Positions 1-5,098 of a stretch of DNA of 5,098 nucleotides are shown here, in pieces. Source of the DNA: Bacteroidota bacterium (GTDB lineage Bacteria; Bacteroidota; Ignavibacteria; Ignavibacteriales; Melioribacteraceae); contig JAJYMU010000307.1 of the NCBI GenBank assembly GCA_021786655.1, positions 1-5,098 of the forward strand. Direction: 5' to 3'. The notes under the pieces are model-generated. The model saw only the letters and a program-made list of their open reading frames with translations. It made no database searches and was not told the DNA's origin. The position numbers and the translations under genes are program-made. The first letter of the stretch is position 1; every line of letters starts with the position of its first letter.

Positions 1-100
1 CTTATCAGACATTCTAAGCCCGCCAAAATGATTATATAAAATATAAGACAAAGCCGTATTAAGTGTGAATACAATTTTGTAATTTTAAAATAGACGCTGA

Positions 101-118
101 GTAATGGAATAACATTAC
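101..118. promoter_or_regulatory. Small inverted repeat, possible operator or leader hairpin
   Basis: GTAATG (101-106) and CATTAC (113-118) are perfect reverse complements separated by the six bases GAATAA. The centre lies about 43 bases before the ygeY-like start codon, where a repressor site or a short 5'-UTR stem could sit. Six-base arms are short enough to occur by chance in A+T-rich DNA, so this is only a candidate. Confidence 0.2.
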
Positions 119-143
119 GTTGAATTGTTTTTAAATAATAAAT

Positions 144-148
144 GGAAG
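144..148 (+). promoter_or_regulatory. Probable ribosome binding site of the YgeY-family gene
   Basis: GGAAG lies four bases before the ATG at 153. It is a partial Shine-Dalgarno match with short spacing. It supports the ATG at 153 over the out-of-frame ATG at 142, which gives no sensible protein. Confidence 0.4.
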
Positions 149-152
149 CATC

Positions 153-1361
153 ATGGAAAAATCATTTCAAGAAAAACTTTTTAGTGGAGTGGAATCGGAG
201 AAGGATAACCTTTTTTCTCTGATTCAAAAATTAGTTCAGATCAAAAGCTACAGCGGCGAAGAAAAAGAAATCGTTGAGTTTATTGTAGCGAAGATGAAAG
301 AGTTCGGTTTCGACGAAGCCTATCACGATACGTTCGGTAACGCAATCGGGCGCATCGGCAACGGACCGATAAAAATTATGTTCGATGCGCACATCGATAC
401 GGTGAAAGTAACCGAAACGGAGAGCTGGGCGCATCCGCCTTTTGCCGGAGAAATTGTTGACGGCAAACTATATGGACGCGGAGCCGTTGATGAAAAACCG
501 GCTATGGCGGGATTCATGATTGCCGGCAAAGTTTTGAAACAAGTTTACGGCGAGAATTTTCCGTTCACACTTTATGTTGTCGGTTCCGCGCTCGAGGAAG
601 ATGCAGACGGCTACCCGCTGTACCATATAATTGCCAACGAAGGAATAAAACCGGATTACGTTGTGCTCGGCGAACCGACCGATCTAAAAGTTTATCGCGG
701 GCAGCGCGGAAGAATGGAATTGAAAATTACCGCAACCGGAAAATCCGCACACGGCGCGCACAACCATAAAGGAATAAATGCCATTTATAAAATGATGCCG
801 ATTGTTGCAGAGATTGAAAAGCTTGACAAAAAGTTGAAACCGAAACAGCCGCTCGGTAAAGGTTCGATAACTGTCAGCCAAATTATTTCCAAAGCGCCTT
901 CCACATGTTCCGTTTCGGATTACTGCCAGATTCATCTTGATAGAAGAATGACGATTGGTGAAAATAAAAATTCCGTTGTGAAGGAATTGAAAGAAATCAT
1001 CAAGAAACATAAGAGCGACGCAAAAGTTTCTATTCCGAATGTTGAAGGGACTAGCTGGAAGGGAACGAACTTTGTTCAAGAGGCATATTTCCCAACTTGG
1101 GTTTATGATGAGAAACATCCACTTGTTGATGCTGCAATGAAAACATCAAAGGCTGCTTTGGGAAAAGCTAAGAGCGGAGTGTGGAGTTTTTCTACGAACG
1201 GCGTAGCAACTGCCGGTCATTTTGGAATTCCGACAATCGGCTTTGCGCCGGCTAAGGAAGAATTATCACATTCATCTAAAGAAGAACTTGTTCTGAGCGA
1301 TCTGCTGAAGGCGACAAAGTTTTATTCTCTGTTTCCGTTTGAACTTGTGGAAAATATTTAA
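153..1361 (+). CDS. ygeY: YgeY-family M20 metallohydrolase (selenium-metabolism/purine-degradation type)
   Basis: A 402-residue cytosolic di-metal hydrolase of the M20 peptidase family (ArgE/DapE/CPG2 fold). Family ligands are visible: H80 in FDAHIDT with D82, bridging D113 in GRGAVDEKP, general base E149 and ligand E150 in ALEED, E174 in GEPT, and H373 in LSHSSKE. The lid/dimerisation domain starts near residue 187 and includes KSAHGAH (H200). Stretches such as SKAPSTCSVSD and HLDRRMTIGE recall YgeY proteins rather than plain ArgE or DapE. Length is normal for the family and there is no signal peptide. The ygeW-like gene follows 31 bp downstream, supporting the YgeY call and one operon. Members are annotated as putative peptidases or deacetylases; in purine-degrading anaerobes the likely substrate is a ureido or carbamoylated amino-acid intermediate (inference). 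Alternatives are acetylornithine deacetylase or succinyl-diaminopimelate desuccinylase. Confidence 0.85.
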   Translation: MEKSFQEKLFSGVESEKDNLFSLIQKLVQIKSYSGEEKEIVEFIVAKMKEFGFDEAYHDTFGNAIGRIGNGPIKIMFDAHIDTVKVTETESWAHPPFAGEIVDGKLYGRGAVDEKPAMAGFMIAGKVLKQVYGENFPFTLYVVGSALEEDADGYPLYHIIANEGIKPDYVVLGEPTDLKVYRGQRGRMELKITATGKSAHGAHNHKGINAIYKMMPIVAEIEKLDKKLKPKQPLGKGSITVSQIISKAPSTCSVSDYCQIHLDRRMTIGENKNSVVKELKEIIKKHKSDAKVSIPNVEGTSWKGTNFVQEAYFPTWVYDEKHPLVDAAMKTSKAALGKAKSGVWSFSTNGVATAGHFGIPTIGFAPAKEELSHSSKEELVLSDLLKATKFYSLFPFELVENI

Positions 1362-1383
1362 TCAATTTTAGAAAACACCATTT

Positions 1384-1387
1384 GGAG
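1384..1387 (+). promoter_or_regulatory. Ribosome binding site of the YgeW-family gene
   Basis: GGAG sits five bases before the ATG at 1393, in the 31-bp gap after the ygeY-like stop. This is the clearest Shine-Dalgarno match in the operon and fixes the YgeW-family start at 1393. Confidence 0.6.
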
Positions 1388-1392
1388 TAATA

Positions 1393-2403
1393 ATGGAAAC
1401 TCGATTCAAAGGAAGACATTTTATTACTGAAGATGACTGGACTAAGGAAGAACTCGATATTGTATTTGATACAGCATTCGATCTGAAGAAAAAGTTTTAT
1501 GCAGAAGAACCTACACTTTGGCTGCCTCACAAAACTTTGTTCATGATGTTTTTTGAGCAGTCAACACGCACACGCAACTCTATGGAAGCCGGGATGACGC
1601 AGCTTGGCGGACACGCGCACGATTTAACGCCGGATAAAATGCAAATCACCCACGGTGAAGTTGCGAAGGACACGGCGATAATTCTCAGTCGTATGGGACA
1701 CGGAATCGCGTGTCGCAATTGTTTCTACGGCATTGGAAATAAATATCTGAATGAACTTGCAGCATACTCGCGCAAACCGGTTATGTCGCTTCAAGATGAT
1801 GTGTATCATCCGTTCCAGGGTCTCGCAGACTTGATGACGATCTTCGAACATCTTGGCAGAAACACGAAAGGACTGAAAGTTACTGTGAGCTGGGCGTATG
1901 CAACAACGCATTCAAAACCGCTCAGCGTTCCGCAAACTCAAATTCTTTTATTCCCGCGTTACGGGATTGATGTAACGGTTGCTCATCCGAAAGAGTTTCC
2001 GTTGAGTAAAAACATTGTTGAGAAGGCGCAGAAGAATGCAAAGGAAGGCGGCGGAAGTTTACGCTTCACAAATAATATGGACGAAGCATTCGAAGGCGCG
2101 CAAATTGTTATTCCGAAAAATTGGGGCGGCTTTGGATTTTATGGTGAAGAATATTATCTCAGTCACGAAGATCAGTGCAAGAAAGAAATGAAAAGCAATC
2201 TTGAGAAAAGTAAAAGCTGGATTTGCGATGACAAGAGAATTAAGCTGGCAGATAAGAATGTAAAACTTATGCATGCGCTTCCGGCGGATCGCGGTAATGA
2301 AGTTACGGATGAAATTCTTGATAACCCGAATATTTCAATTGTGTTTGATGAAGCGGAGAACCGTCTTCACACTGCAAAAGCAATTATGGGATTAACGATG
2401 TAA
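1393..2403 (+). CDS. ygeW: YgeW-family (knotted) carbamoyltransferase
   Basis: A 336-residue aspartate/ornithine transcarbamoylase-fold enzyme. The carbamoyl-phosphate loop S57-T-R-T-R61 (FEQSTRTRNS) and the second phosphate/carbonyl motif H139-P-F-Q142 are intact, and the C-terminal substrate loop reads M-H294-A-L-P297-ADRGNEVTDE. VSWAYATTHSKPLSVPQ (165-181) closely resembles the corresponding E. coli YgeW segment, and HGE (87-89) and EAFEGAQIV (231-239) fit too, so YgeW is preferred over OTC or N-acetylornithine transcarbamylase. YgeW proteins belong to the knotted, trimeric group and their substrate has long been unclear; a role in anaerobic purine/urate breakdown, with carbamoyl phosphate yielding ATP, has been proposed. 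It is shorter than E. coli YgeW (about 396 aa), mainly at the N-terminus and in C-terminal loops. The Cys of the common HCLP motif is Ala here. The next gene begins one base after its stop, implying translational coupling. Confidence 0.87.
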   Translation: METRFKGRHFITEDDWTKEELDIVFDTAFDLKKKFYAEEPTLWLPHKTLFMMFFEQSTRTRNSMEAGMTQLGGHAHDLTPDKMQITHGEVAKDTAIILSRMGHGIACRNCFYGIGNKYLNELAAYSRKPVMSLQDDVYHPFQGLADLMTIFEHLGRNTKGLKVTVSWAYATTHSKPLSVPQTQILLFPRYGIDVTVAHPKEFPLSKNIVEKAQKNAKEGGGSLRFTNNMDEAFEGAQIVIPKNWGGFGFYGEEYYLSHEDQCKKEMKSNLEKSKSWICDDKRIKLADKNVKLMHALPADRGNEVTDEILDNPNISIVFDEAENRLHTAKAIMGLTM

Positions 2404-2404
2404 T

Positions 2405-3730
2405 ATGAACAAATACCATTACAAATGTTTTGATTGCGGAAAAAGTTATGACAAGGATGAGATTGAAAAAAATCTGATCTACCTTTGTCCAACATGCGGT
2501 AAAGTTGAAAAGAACAAACCGTTGCGCGGCGTTCTTTTGATCAACTATGACTACGAGTGGATAAAGAAAAATCATAACGTAGATGAAATTCTAAAACTGC
2601 AAGCGGGAAAATTTTGGCTGTACGATTTCTTGTGGCCGCTTGATTTTACGCACAGTCATTCTGAGGAACGAAGAGACGAAGAATCTCATATAAATAAAGT
2701 TAGCGATTCTTCATTTGTCATTTCAGGGCTCACTCAGAATGACCTGAACAAAATTTCTCTTCCATCGAATTGTTTATTGGAATATTCATTTAACGGTAAT
2801 AATTTTTTTGTTCTTGATGACACTCGCAATCCAACTTTGTCATTCAAAGACCGTGCTTCAAGCTTGGTTGTTTTTAAAGCAATGCAGCTTGGTATAAATA
2901 AAATTGCAGCGGCTTCAACAGGAAATGCTGGTTCATCGCTTGCTGGTATTTGTGCGCGACTCGGATTGAAAGCGGTTGTGTTTGTTCCGAAGAATATTCC
3001 AGATGCAAAACGAATACAAATTCAATCTTATGGCGCCGAGTTAGTAATTGTGAACGGCGACTATGACTTGGCATTTGATACGTGCCTTGAGGTTTCACAA
3101 TCAAAAAAATTGTACAACAGAAACACAGCTTACAATCCGTTAACAATCGAAGGAAAAAAATCGGCTGCGTATGATTTGTTCATTTCTACAAATGGAAAAT
3201 TACCGGAAGTTATTTTCGTTCCGGTCGGCGACGGAGTAATCATTTCCGGTTTGTACAAAGGTTTGTGGGAATTGAAAGAACTCGGCTGGATCGAAAAAAT
3301 TCCGAAACTTATTGCCGTTCAAGCAAAAGGCGGTAATGCTGTTGTGAAATATTTTCGTTCGGAAAAATTTGTTTACAAACCGGCAAAAAGTGTTGCCGAT
3401 TCAATCTGCGCCGGGGCGCCGCGGGCATTGTATCTGGCGCACGATGCGATAGTGAAATCCAGCGGCGATGCAATTGAAGTAACTGACAAAGAAATTCTTA
3501 GCGCACAAAAATTTGTCGCACAAAATTTTGGAATGCTGATCGAACCATCATCTGCAGCGGCATTTGCCGGATATAAAAAATATCTATCATCAAAAAAATT
3601 AGGAAGCCAGATCCCGCTTGTTATGTTCACCGGCAATGGATTGAAAGACTTATCGGCGTTGTCAATGTGGAATAAAAATCCCCGCTCACTCGTTTCAAAG
3701 CAAGCTATACAATCAAAGAAGAAAAAATGA
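2405..3730 (+). CDS. Threonine synthase-like PLP-dependent enzyme with N-terminal zinc ribbon
   Basis: A 441-residue fold-type II PLP enzyme of the threonine synthase family. Residues 8-31 form a zinc ribbon (C8-x2-C11, C28-x2-C31), common in archaeal-type ThrC-like proteins. K148 in NPTLSFKDRAS is the predicted Schiff-base lysine; STGNAGSS (171-178) is the PLP-phosphate-side loop, with VPVGDG (272-277), EPSSAAA (380-386) and TGNGLKD (409-415, normally TGHGLKD) following. It may be a true threonine synthase, but lying between ygeW and mocA homologues it may instead do the deamination that YgeX (diaminopropionate ammonia-lyase) does in E. coli; that is inference. Residues about 84-113 are encoded by a palindromic repeat inserted in frame. 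The upstream GxTPL motif is degenerate (LPSNCLL, 119-125) and the usual Gly of PTGSFKDR is L145. The stop overlaps the next start (ATGA, 3727-3730). Confidence 0.82.
   Translation: MNKYHYKCFDCGKSYDKDEIEKNLIYLCPTCGKVEKNKPLRGVLLINYDYEWIKKNHNVDEILKLQAGKFWLYDFLWPLDFTHSHSEERRDEESHINKVSDSSFVISGLTQNDLNKISLPSNCLLEYSFNGNNFFVLDDTRNPTLSFKDRASSLVVFKAMQLGINKIAAASTGNAGSSLAGICARLGLKAVVFVPKNIPDAKRIQIQSYGAELVIVNGDYDLAFDTCLEVSQSKKLYNRNTAYNPLTIEGKKSAAYDLFISTNGKLPEVIFVPVGDGVIISGLYKGLWELKELGWIEKIPKLIAVQAKGGNAVVKYFRSEKFVYKPAKSVADSICAGAPRALYLAHDAIVKSSGDAIEVTDKEILSAQKFVAQNFGMLIEPSSAAAFAGYKKYLSSKKLGSQIPLVMFTGNGLKDLSALSMWNKNPRSLVSKQAIQSKKKK
2655..2743. repeat. Imperfect palindromic repeat inserted in frame in the PLP-enzyme gene
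   Basis: GTCATTCTGAG at 2655-2665 is the exact reverse complement of CTCAGAATGAC at 2733-2743, and GAAGAATC at 2678-2685 of GATTCTTC at 2705-2712. Between these, 2670-2677 matches the complement of 2717-2724 at 6 of 8 positions. The arms are about 31 and 39 nt around a 19-nt loop. The block is open in the host frame and encodes roughly S84 to D113 (SHSEERRDEESH...GLTQND), a polar segment that does not resemble any threonine synthase region. From memory, sequences of the form GTCATTCTGAG...GAAGAATCTC recur as dispersed repeats in many environmental bacterial genomes; this was not searched. The perfect outer ends and decayed middle suggest an old non-autonomous mobile palindrome, comparable to the Rickettsia palindromic elements found inside genes. 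Confidence 0.72.
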
Positions 3731-4344
3731 ACAGTAATAAGTTAAACGGATTATTAATTTCTGCCGGACTATCCGGAAGAATGGGAGAGTTCAAACCGCT
3801 GATGCAATTTAACCGCGAACCTTTTGTAACCGGCATTACTCGTAAGCTTGTTTCATTTTGTGAAAAAGTTGTAATTGTTACCGGATTCCAGAATGAAAAA
3901 GTCGAAGCTCTTATTGATTCTCAATTCTCAATTCTCAATTCTCAATTTTCGAACAAGGTCGCTTGCGTTTATAACCCCAATTATACCAAAGGAATGTTTA
4001 CCTCGCTAAAAGCCGGCATTGAGCATCTTAAAAATTCCGAATGGGTGCTTTATCATTTTGTAGATCAGCCGTTTTTCACGAATGAATTTTATAAGAAGAT
4101 GGTTTCTCAGGCAAACGATGAATTCGATTGGGTTCAGCCGGTTCATGATGGCAAAGAAGGTCATCCGGTGATGTTCAACAAAAAAGTAATCGATTTAATT
4201 TCAAAAAGCTCTCTCGATTCACATCTGCGCATGATTCGCGATTTACCTGACATAAGAAAAAATTACTGGAACTGTAGTTATCGTGAAGTGCTGATAGATT
4301 TTGATACTCCTGAAGATTTGAAAAACTTTGAGACAAAAAATTAA
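3727..4344 (+). CDS. mocA: MocA-like nucleotidyltransferase (probable molybdenum cofactor cytidylyltransferase)
   Basis: A 205-residue GT-A-fold NTP transferase. The N-terminal signature LLISAGLSGRMGEFKPL (9-25) carries the nucleotide loop and K23. Then come VVIVTGFQNEKVEAL (48-62), YNPNYTKGMFTSLKAG (82-97), the metal-binding VDQP (D113; usually CDQP), the KEGHPVMF segment (143-150) and DFDTPEDL (191-198), all in MocA/MobA-like order and at normal length. MocA joins CMP to molybdopterin to make MCD for xanthine dehydrogenase-type hydroxylases; E. coli mocA (ygfJ) lies in the ygeW-ygeY-xdhD region, so the setting fits. A CTP-, GTP- or sugar-nucleotide-specific paralogue cannot be excluded. The start overlaps the previous stop by 4 bp. 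Residues 65-75 come from a 7-nt tandem repeat that lengthens the loop before the VYNPNY strand. The stop overlaps the convergent rlmN stop. Confidence 0.75.
   Translation: MNSNKLNGLLISAGLSGRMGEFKPLMQFNREPFVTGITRKLVSFCEKVVIVTGFQNEKVEALIDSQFSILNSQFSNKVACVYNPNYTKGMFTSLKAGIEHLKNSEWVLYHFVDQPFFTNEFYKKMVSQANDEFDWVQPVHDGKEGHPVMFNKKVIDLISKSSLDSHLRMIRDLPDIRKNYWNCSYREVLIDFDTPEDLKNFETKN
3918..3947 (+). repeat. Heptanucleotide tandem repeat (TTCTCAA) x4 inside the mocA-like gene
   Basis: Four perfect copies of TTCTCAA lie end to end (3918-3924, 3925-3931, 3932-3938, 3939-3945), followed by TT of a fifth. Because seven is not a multiple of three, the array is read in changing phase and encodes SQFSILNSQFS (65-75). 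A gain or loss of one or two units by slippage would shift the frame, whereas three units would change length by seven residues only. The gene is intact at four copies. Confidence 0.85.
4341..4344. other. Overlapping convergent stop codons
   Basis: The palindrome TTAA supplies both stops: TAA at 4342-4344 for the plus-strand mocA-like gene and TAA at 4343-4341 for minus-strand rlmN. There is no intergenic space, and I see no G+C-rich hairpin followed by a T run on either side, so any transcription terminators must lie inside the opposing coding regions or be factor-dependent. Confidence 0.85.
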
Positions 4345-5098
4345 CCAGCTTTTACTGCCAACTGTCCACATGCCGCTGCAATATCGTCACCTTGTGTCTG
4401 GCGAATCATTACCGTGATGTTGTTATTTCGAAGTTTGTCTGCAAATCTGAGAATGTTTTCGTGTGATGTCGGTTCAAGATGCGCCGAGATGCCTCCGGGA
4501 TTCATATGCTTTATGCTGTTGAAGGGAATCACATTTATTTTTGAAGGAAGCGAACTGCAAAGTTTCGTGAGAGCTTTTACATCTTCATCACGATCGTTCA
4601 ACCCTTTAAGCATAGTATATTCGAATGTGATTCGTGTTTTGGTTTTCTTTGCGTAATATTTGAGAGCTTCGGTGTTTTCTTTGAGAGAATATTTTTTGTT
4701 GATCGGCATAATTTTGTTTCTAATATCTTCAAATGCAGAGTGAAGCGAAAAGGCAAGTTTAACACGCAAACCGTGATCTGCGAGTTCTTTTATTTTCGGC
4801 GCAATGCCGGCAGTTGAAACCGTGATGCGTGTACGGCTCAATCCCTTTGTTAATTCGTGAGTGAAAATTTCTGCAGACTTGATTGTTGTCTCGTAGTTCA
4901 AAAGCGGCTCACCCATTCCCATGTAAACGATGTTGGTAATATTTTCTTTTCCGTACTCTTTAGCGGTAAGCAAATATTGATCGACGACTTCGCCCGGTGT
5001 AAGATTTCTTTTGTAACCCATCAAACCGGTTGCGCAAAATTTACAATCAAGCGGGCAACCGACCTGAGTTGAAATGCAAAGTGTATTTCTCTCTCTTC
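4341..5098 (-). CDS. rlmN: RlmN, 23S rRNA (adenine(2503)-C(2))-methyltransferase, partial (5' end beyond the window)
   Basis: This radical-SAM enzyme methylates C2 of A2503 in 23S rRNA and, in many bacteria, A37 of some tRNAs. The frame is open to the right edge, giving about 252 residues of a protein usually near 350-380, so roughly the first 100 are missing. Reading from the edge: RNTLCISTQVGCPLDCKFCATGL, with the CX3CX2C cluster cysteines (codons at 5057-5055, 5045-5043, 5036-5034) and the upstream cysteine equivalent to E. coli C118 (5078-5076). GMGEP (4919-4905) is the SAM-binding motif; STAGI, FSLHS, GLND and VIPFNS follow. The C-terminal GDDIAAACGQL supplies the methyl-carrying cysteine equivalent to C355 (4370-4368). 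All five key cysteines are present. A TTG codon at 5024-5022 is internal, not a start, because essential motifs lie upstream of it. This housekeeping gene is probably unrelated to the neighbouring operon. Confidence 0.95.
   Translation of the reverse strand, partial: RERNTLCISTQVGCPLDCKFCATGLMGYKRNLTPGEVVDQYLLTAKEYGKENITNIVYMGMGEPLLNYETTIKSAEIFTHELTKGLSRTRITVSTAGIAPKIKELADHGLRVKLAFSLHSAFEDIRNKIMPINKKYSLKENTEALKYYAKKTKTRITFEYTMLKGLNDRDEDVKALTKLCSSLPSKINVIPFNSIKHMNPGGISAHLEPTSHENILRFADKLRNNNITVMIRQTQGDDIAAACGQLAVKAG

Larger units (their letters stand above)
1..152. other. Upstream intergenic/leader region, no complete gene
   Basis: A+T-rich stretch before the first gene. No complete coding region is visible. 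At the left edge two readings are possible. On the minus strand an ATG at 12-10 begins M-S-D-K and runs off the window, which would be a divergently transcribed gene with a TATAAT-like hexamer at complement 31-36. On the plus strand frame 1 reads a short tail (LIRHSKPAKMII) ending at the TAA at 37-39. Neither has enough sequence to decide. A perfect 6-bp inverted repeat (GTAATG 101-106, CATTAC 113-118) and a 10-bp palindrome ATTTTAAAAT (82-91) are present. I could not place a convincing sigma70-type or Bacteroidota-type promoter for the operon. Confidence 0.5.

Noticed and set aside
300..900. Apparently higher G+C in the first two thirds of the ygeY-like gene than in its last third
   Set aside because: The shift is mild, there is no break in motif order or frame, and no statistic was computed, so it does not support recombination or transfer.
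684..1118. 144-codon minus-strand open frame
   Set aside because: Lies wholly inside the YgeY-family gene, which has intact catalytic motifs; the antisense translation has no recognisable motif.
1624..1911. Minus-strand open frame opposite the carbamoyltransferase
   Set aside because: Antisense shadow of a well-supported gene, without family features.
2655..2743. Intrinsic terminator or attenuator hairpin
   Set aside because: The stem lies within an uninterrupted gene and has no following T run; a mobile palindromic repeat explains it better.
2874..3146. Minus-strand open frame opposite the PLP-enzyme gene
   Set aside because: Overlaps the conserved STGNAGSS region of the real gene; no plausible protein features.
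2405..3730. YgeX-type diaminopropionate ammonia-lyase identity, suggested by the gene neighbourhood
   Set aside because: The zinc ribbon, SFKDR lysine motif and TG(N)GLKD are threonine-synthase-family features; YgeX has a different lysine motif and no zinc ribbon. Functional replacement remains only a hypothesis.
3918..3947. CRISPR-like repeat
   Set aside because: Units are 7 nt and directly abutting with no spacers, inside an intact coding region; it is a microsatellite.
4414..4656. Plus-strand open frame antisense to rlmN
   Set aside because: Shadow of a strongly conserved housekeeping gene; composition reflects the opposite strand.
4857..5072. Plus-strand 71-codon open frame with several cysteines
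   Set aside because: Antisense to the radical-SAM core of rlmN; no ribosome binding site or recognisable domain.

Overview
The window carries a compact four-gene plus-strand operon (153-4344) followed by a convergent, right-truncated gene on the minus strand (4341-5098). The operon encodes a YgeY-family M20 metallohydrolase, a YgeW-family carbamoyltransferase, a threonine-synthase-like PLP enzyme and a MocA-like nucleotidyltransferase. The minus-strand gene is rlmN, the radical-SAM 23S rRNA/tRNA methyltransferase. The first 152 bases hold no complete gene and are probably the leader of the operon.

YgeY, YgeW and MocA homologues sit near each other in E. coli, in the ygeW-ygeX-ygeY-hyuA-ygfK-ssnA-xdhD-mocA region. 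That region and its relatives in anaerobes have been linked to anaerobic purine/urate breakdown and to selenium-dependent molybdenum hydroxylases. By analogy, YgeY would hydrolyse a ureido/amide-type intermediate and YgeW would handle a carbamoyl group, perhaps phosphorolytically to give carbamoyl phosphate. A PLP enzyme would deaminate the remaining diamino acid. MocA would supply the cytosine-dinucleotide molybdenum cofactor for the hydroxylase. Here the usual PLP enzyme YgeX (2,3-diaminopropionate ammonia-lyase) is absent, and a zinc-ribbon threonine-synthase-like protein stands in its place. This pathway assignment is inference from gene content; the other partners (ygfK, ssnA, hyuA, xdh) are not in the window.

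Two short repeats lie inside coding regions of this operon. An imperfect palindrome of about 89 bp (2655-2743) is read in frame through the threonine-synthase-like gene and adds about 30 residues. A perfect tandem array of four 7-nt units (3918-3945) lies in the mocA-like gene and could change frame if its copy number changed.

The moderate-to-low G+C, tight gene packing and the 'GTCATTCTGAG...' type of dispersed repeat suggest an uncultivated or environmental bacterium, possibly of the Ignavibacteriota/Bacteroidota (FCB) lineage. That placement is tentative and rests on general impression rather than a marker comparison. No rRNA, tRNA, CRISPR array or transposase gene was seen.
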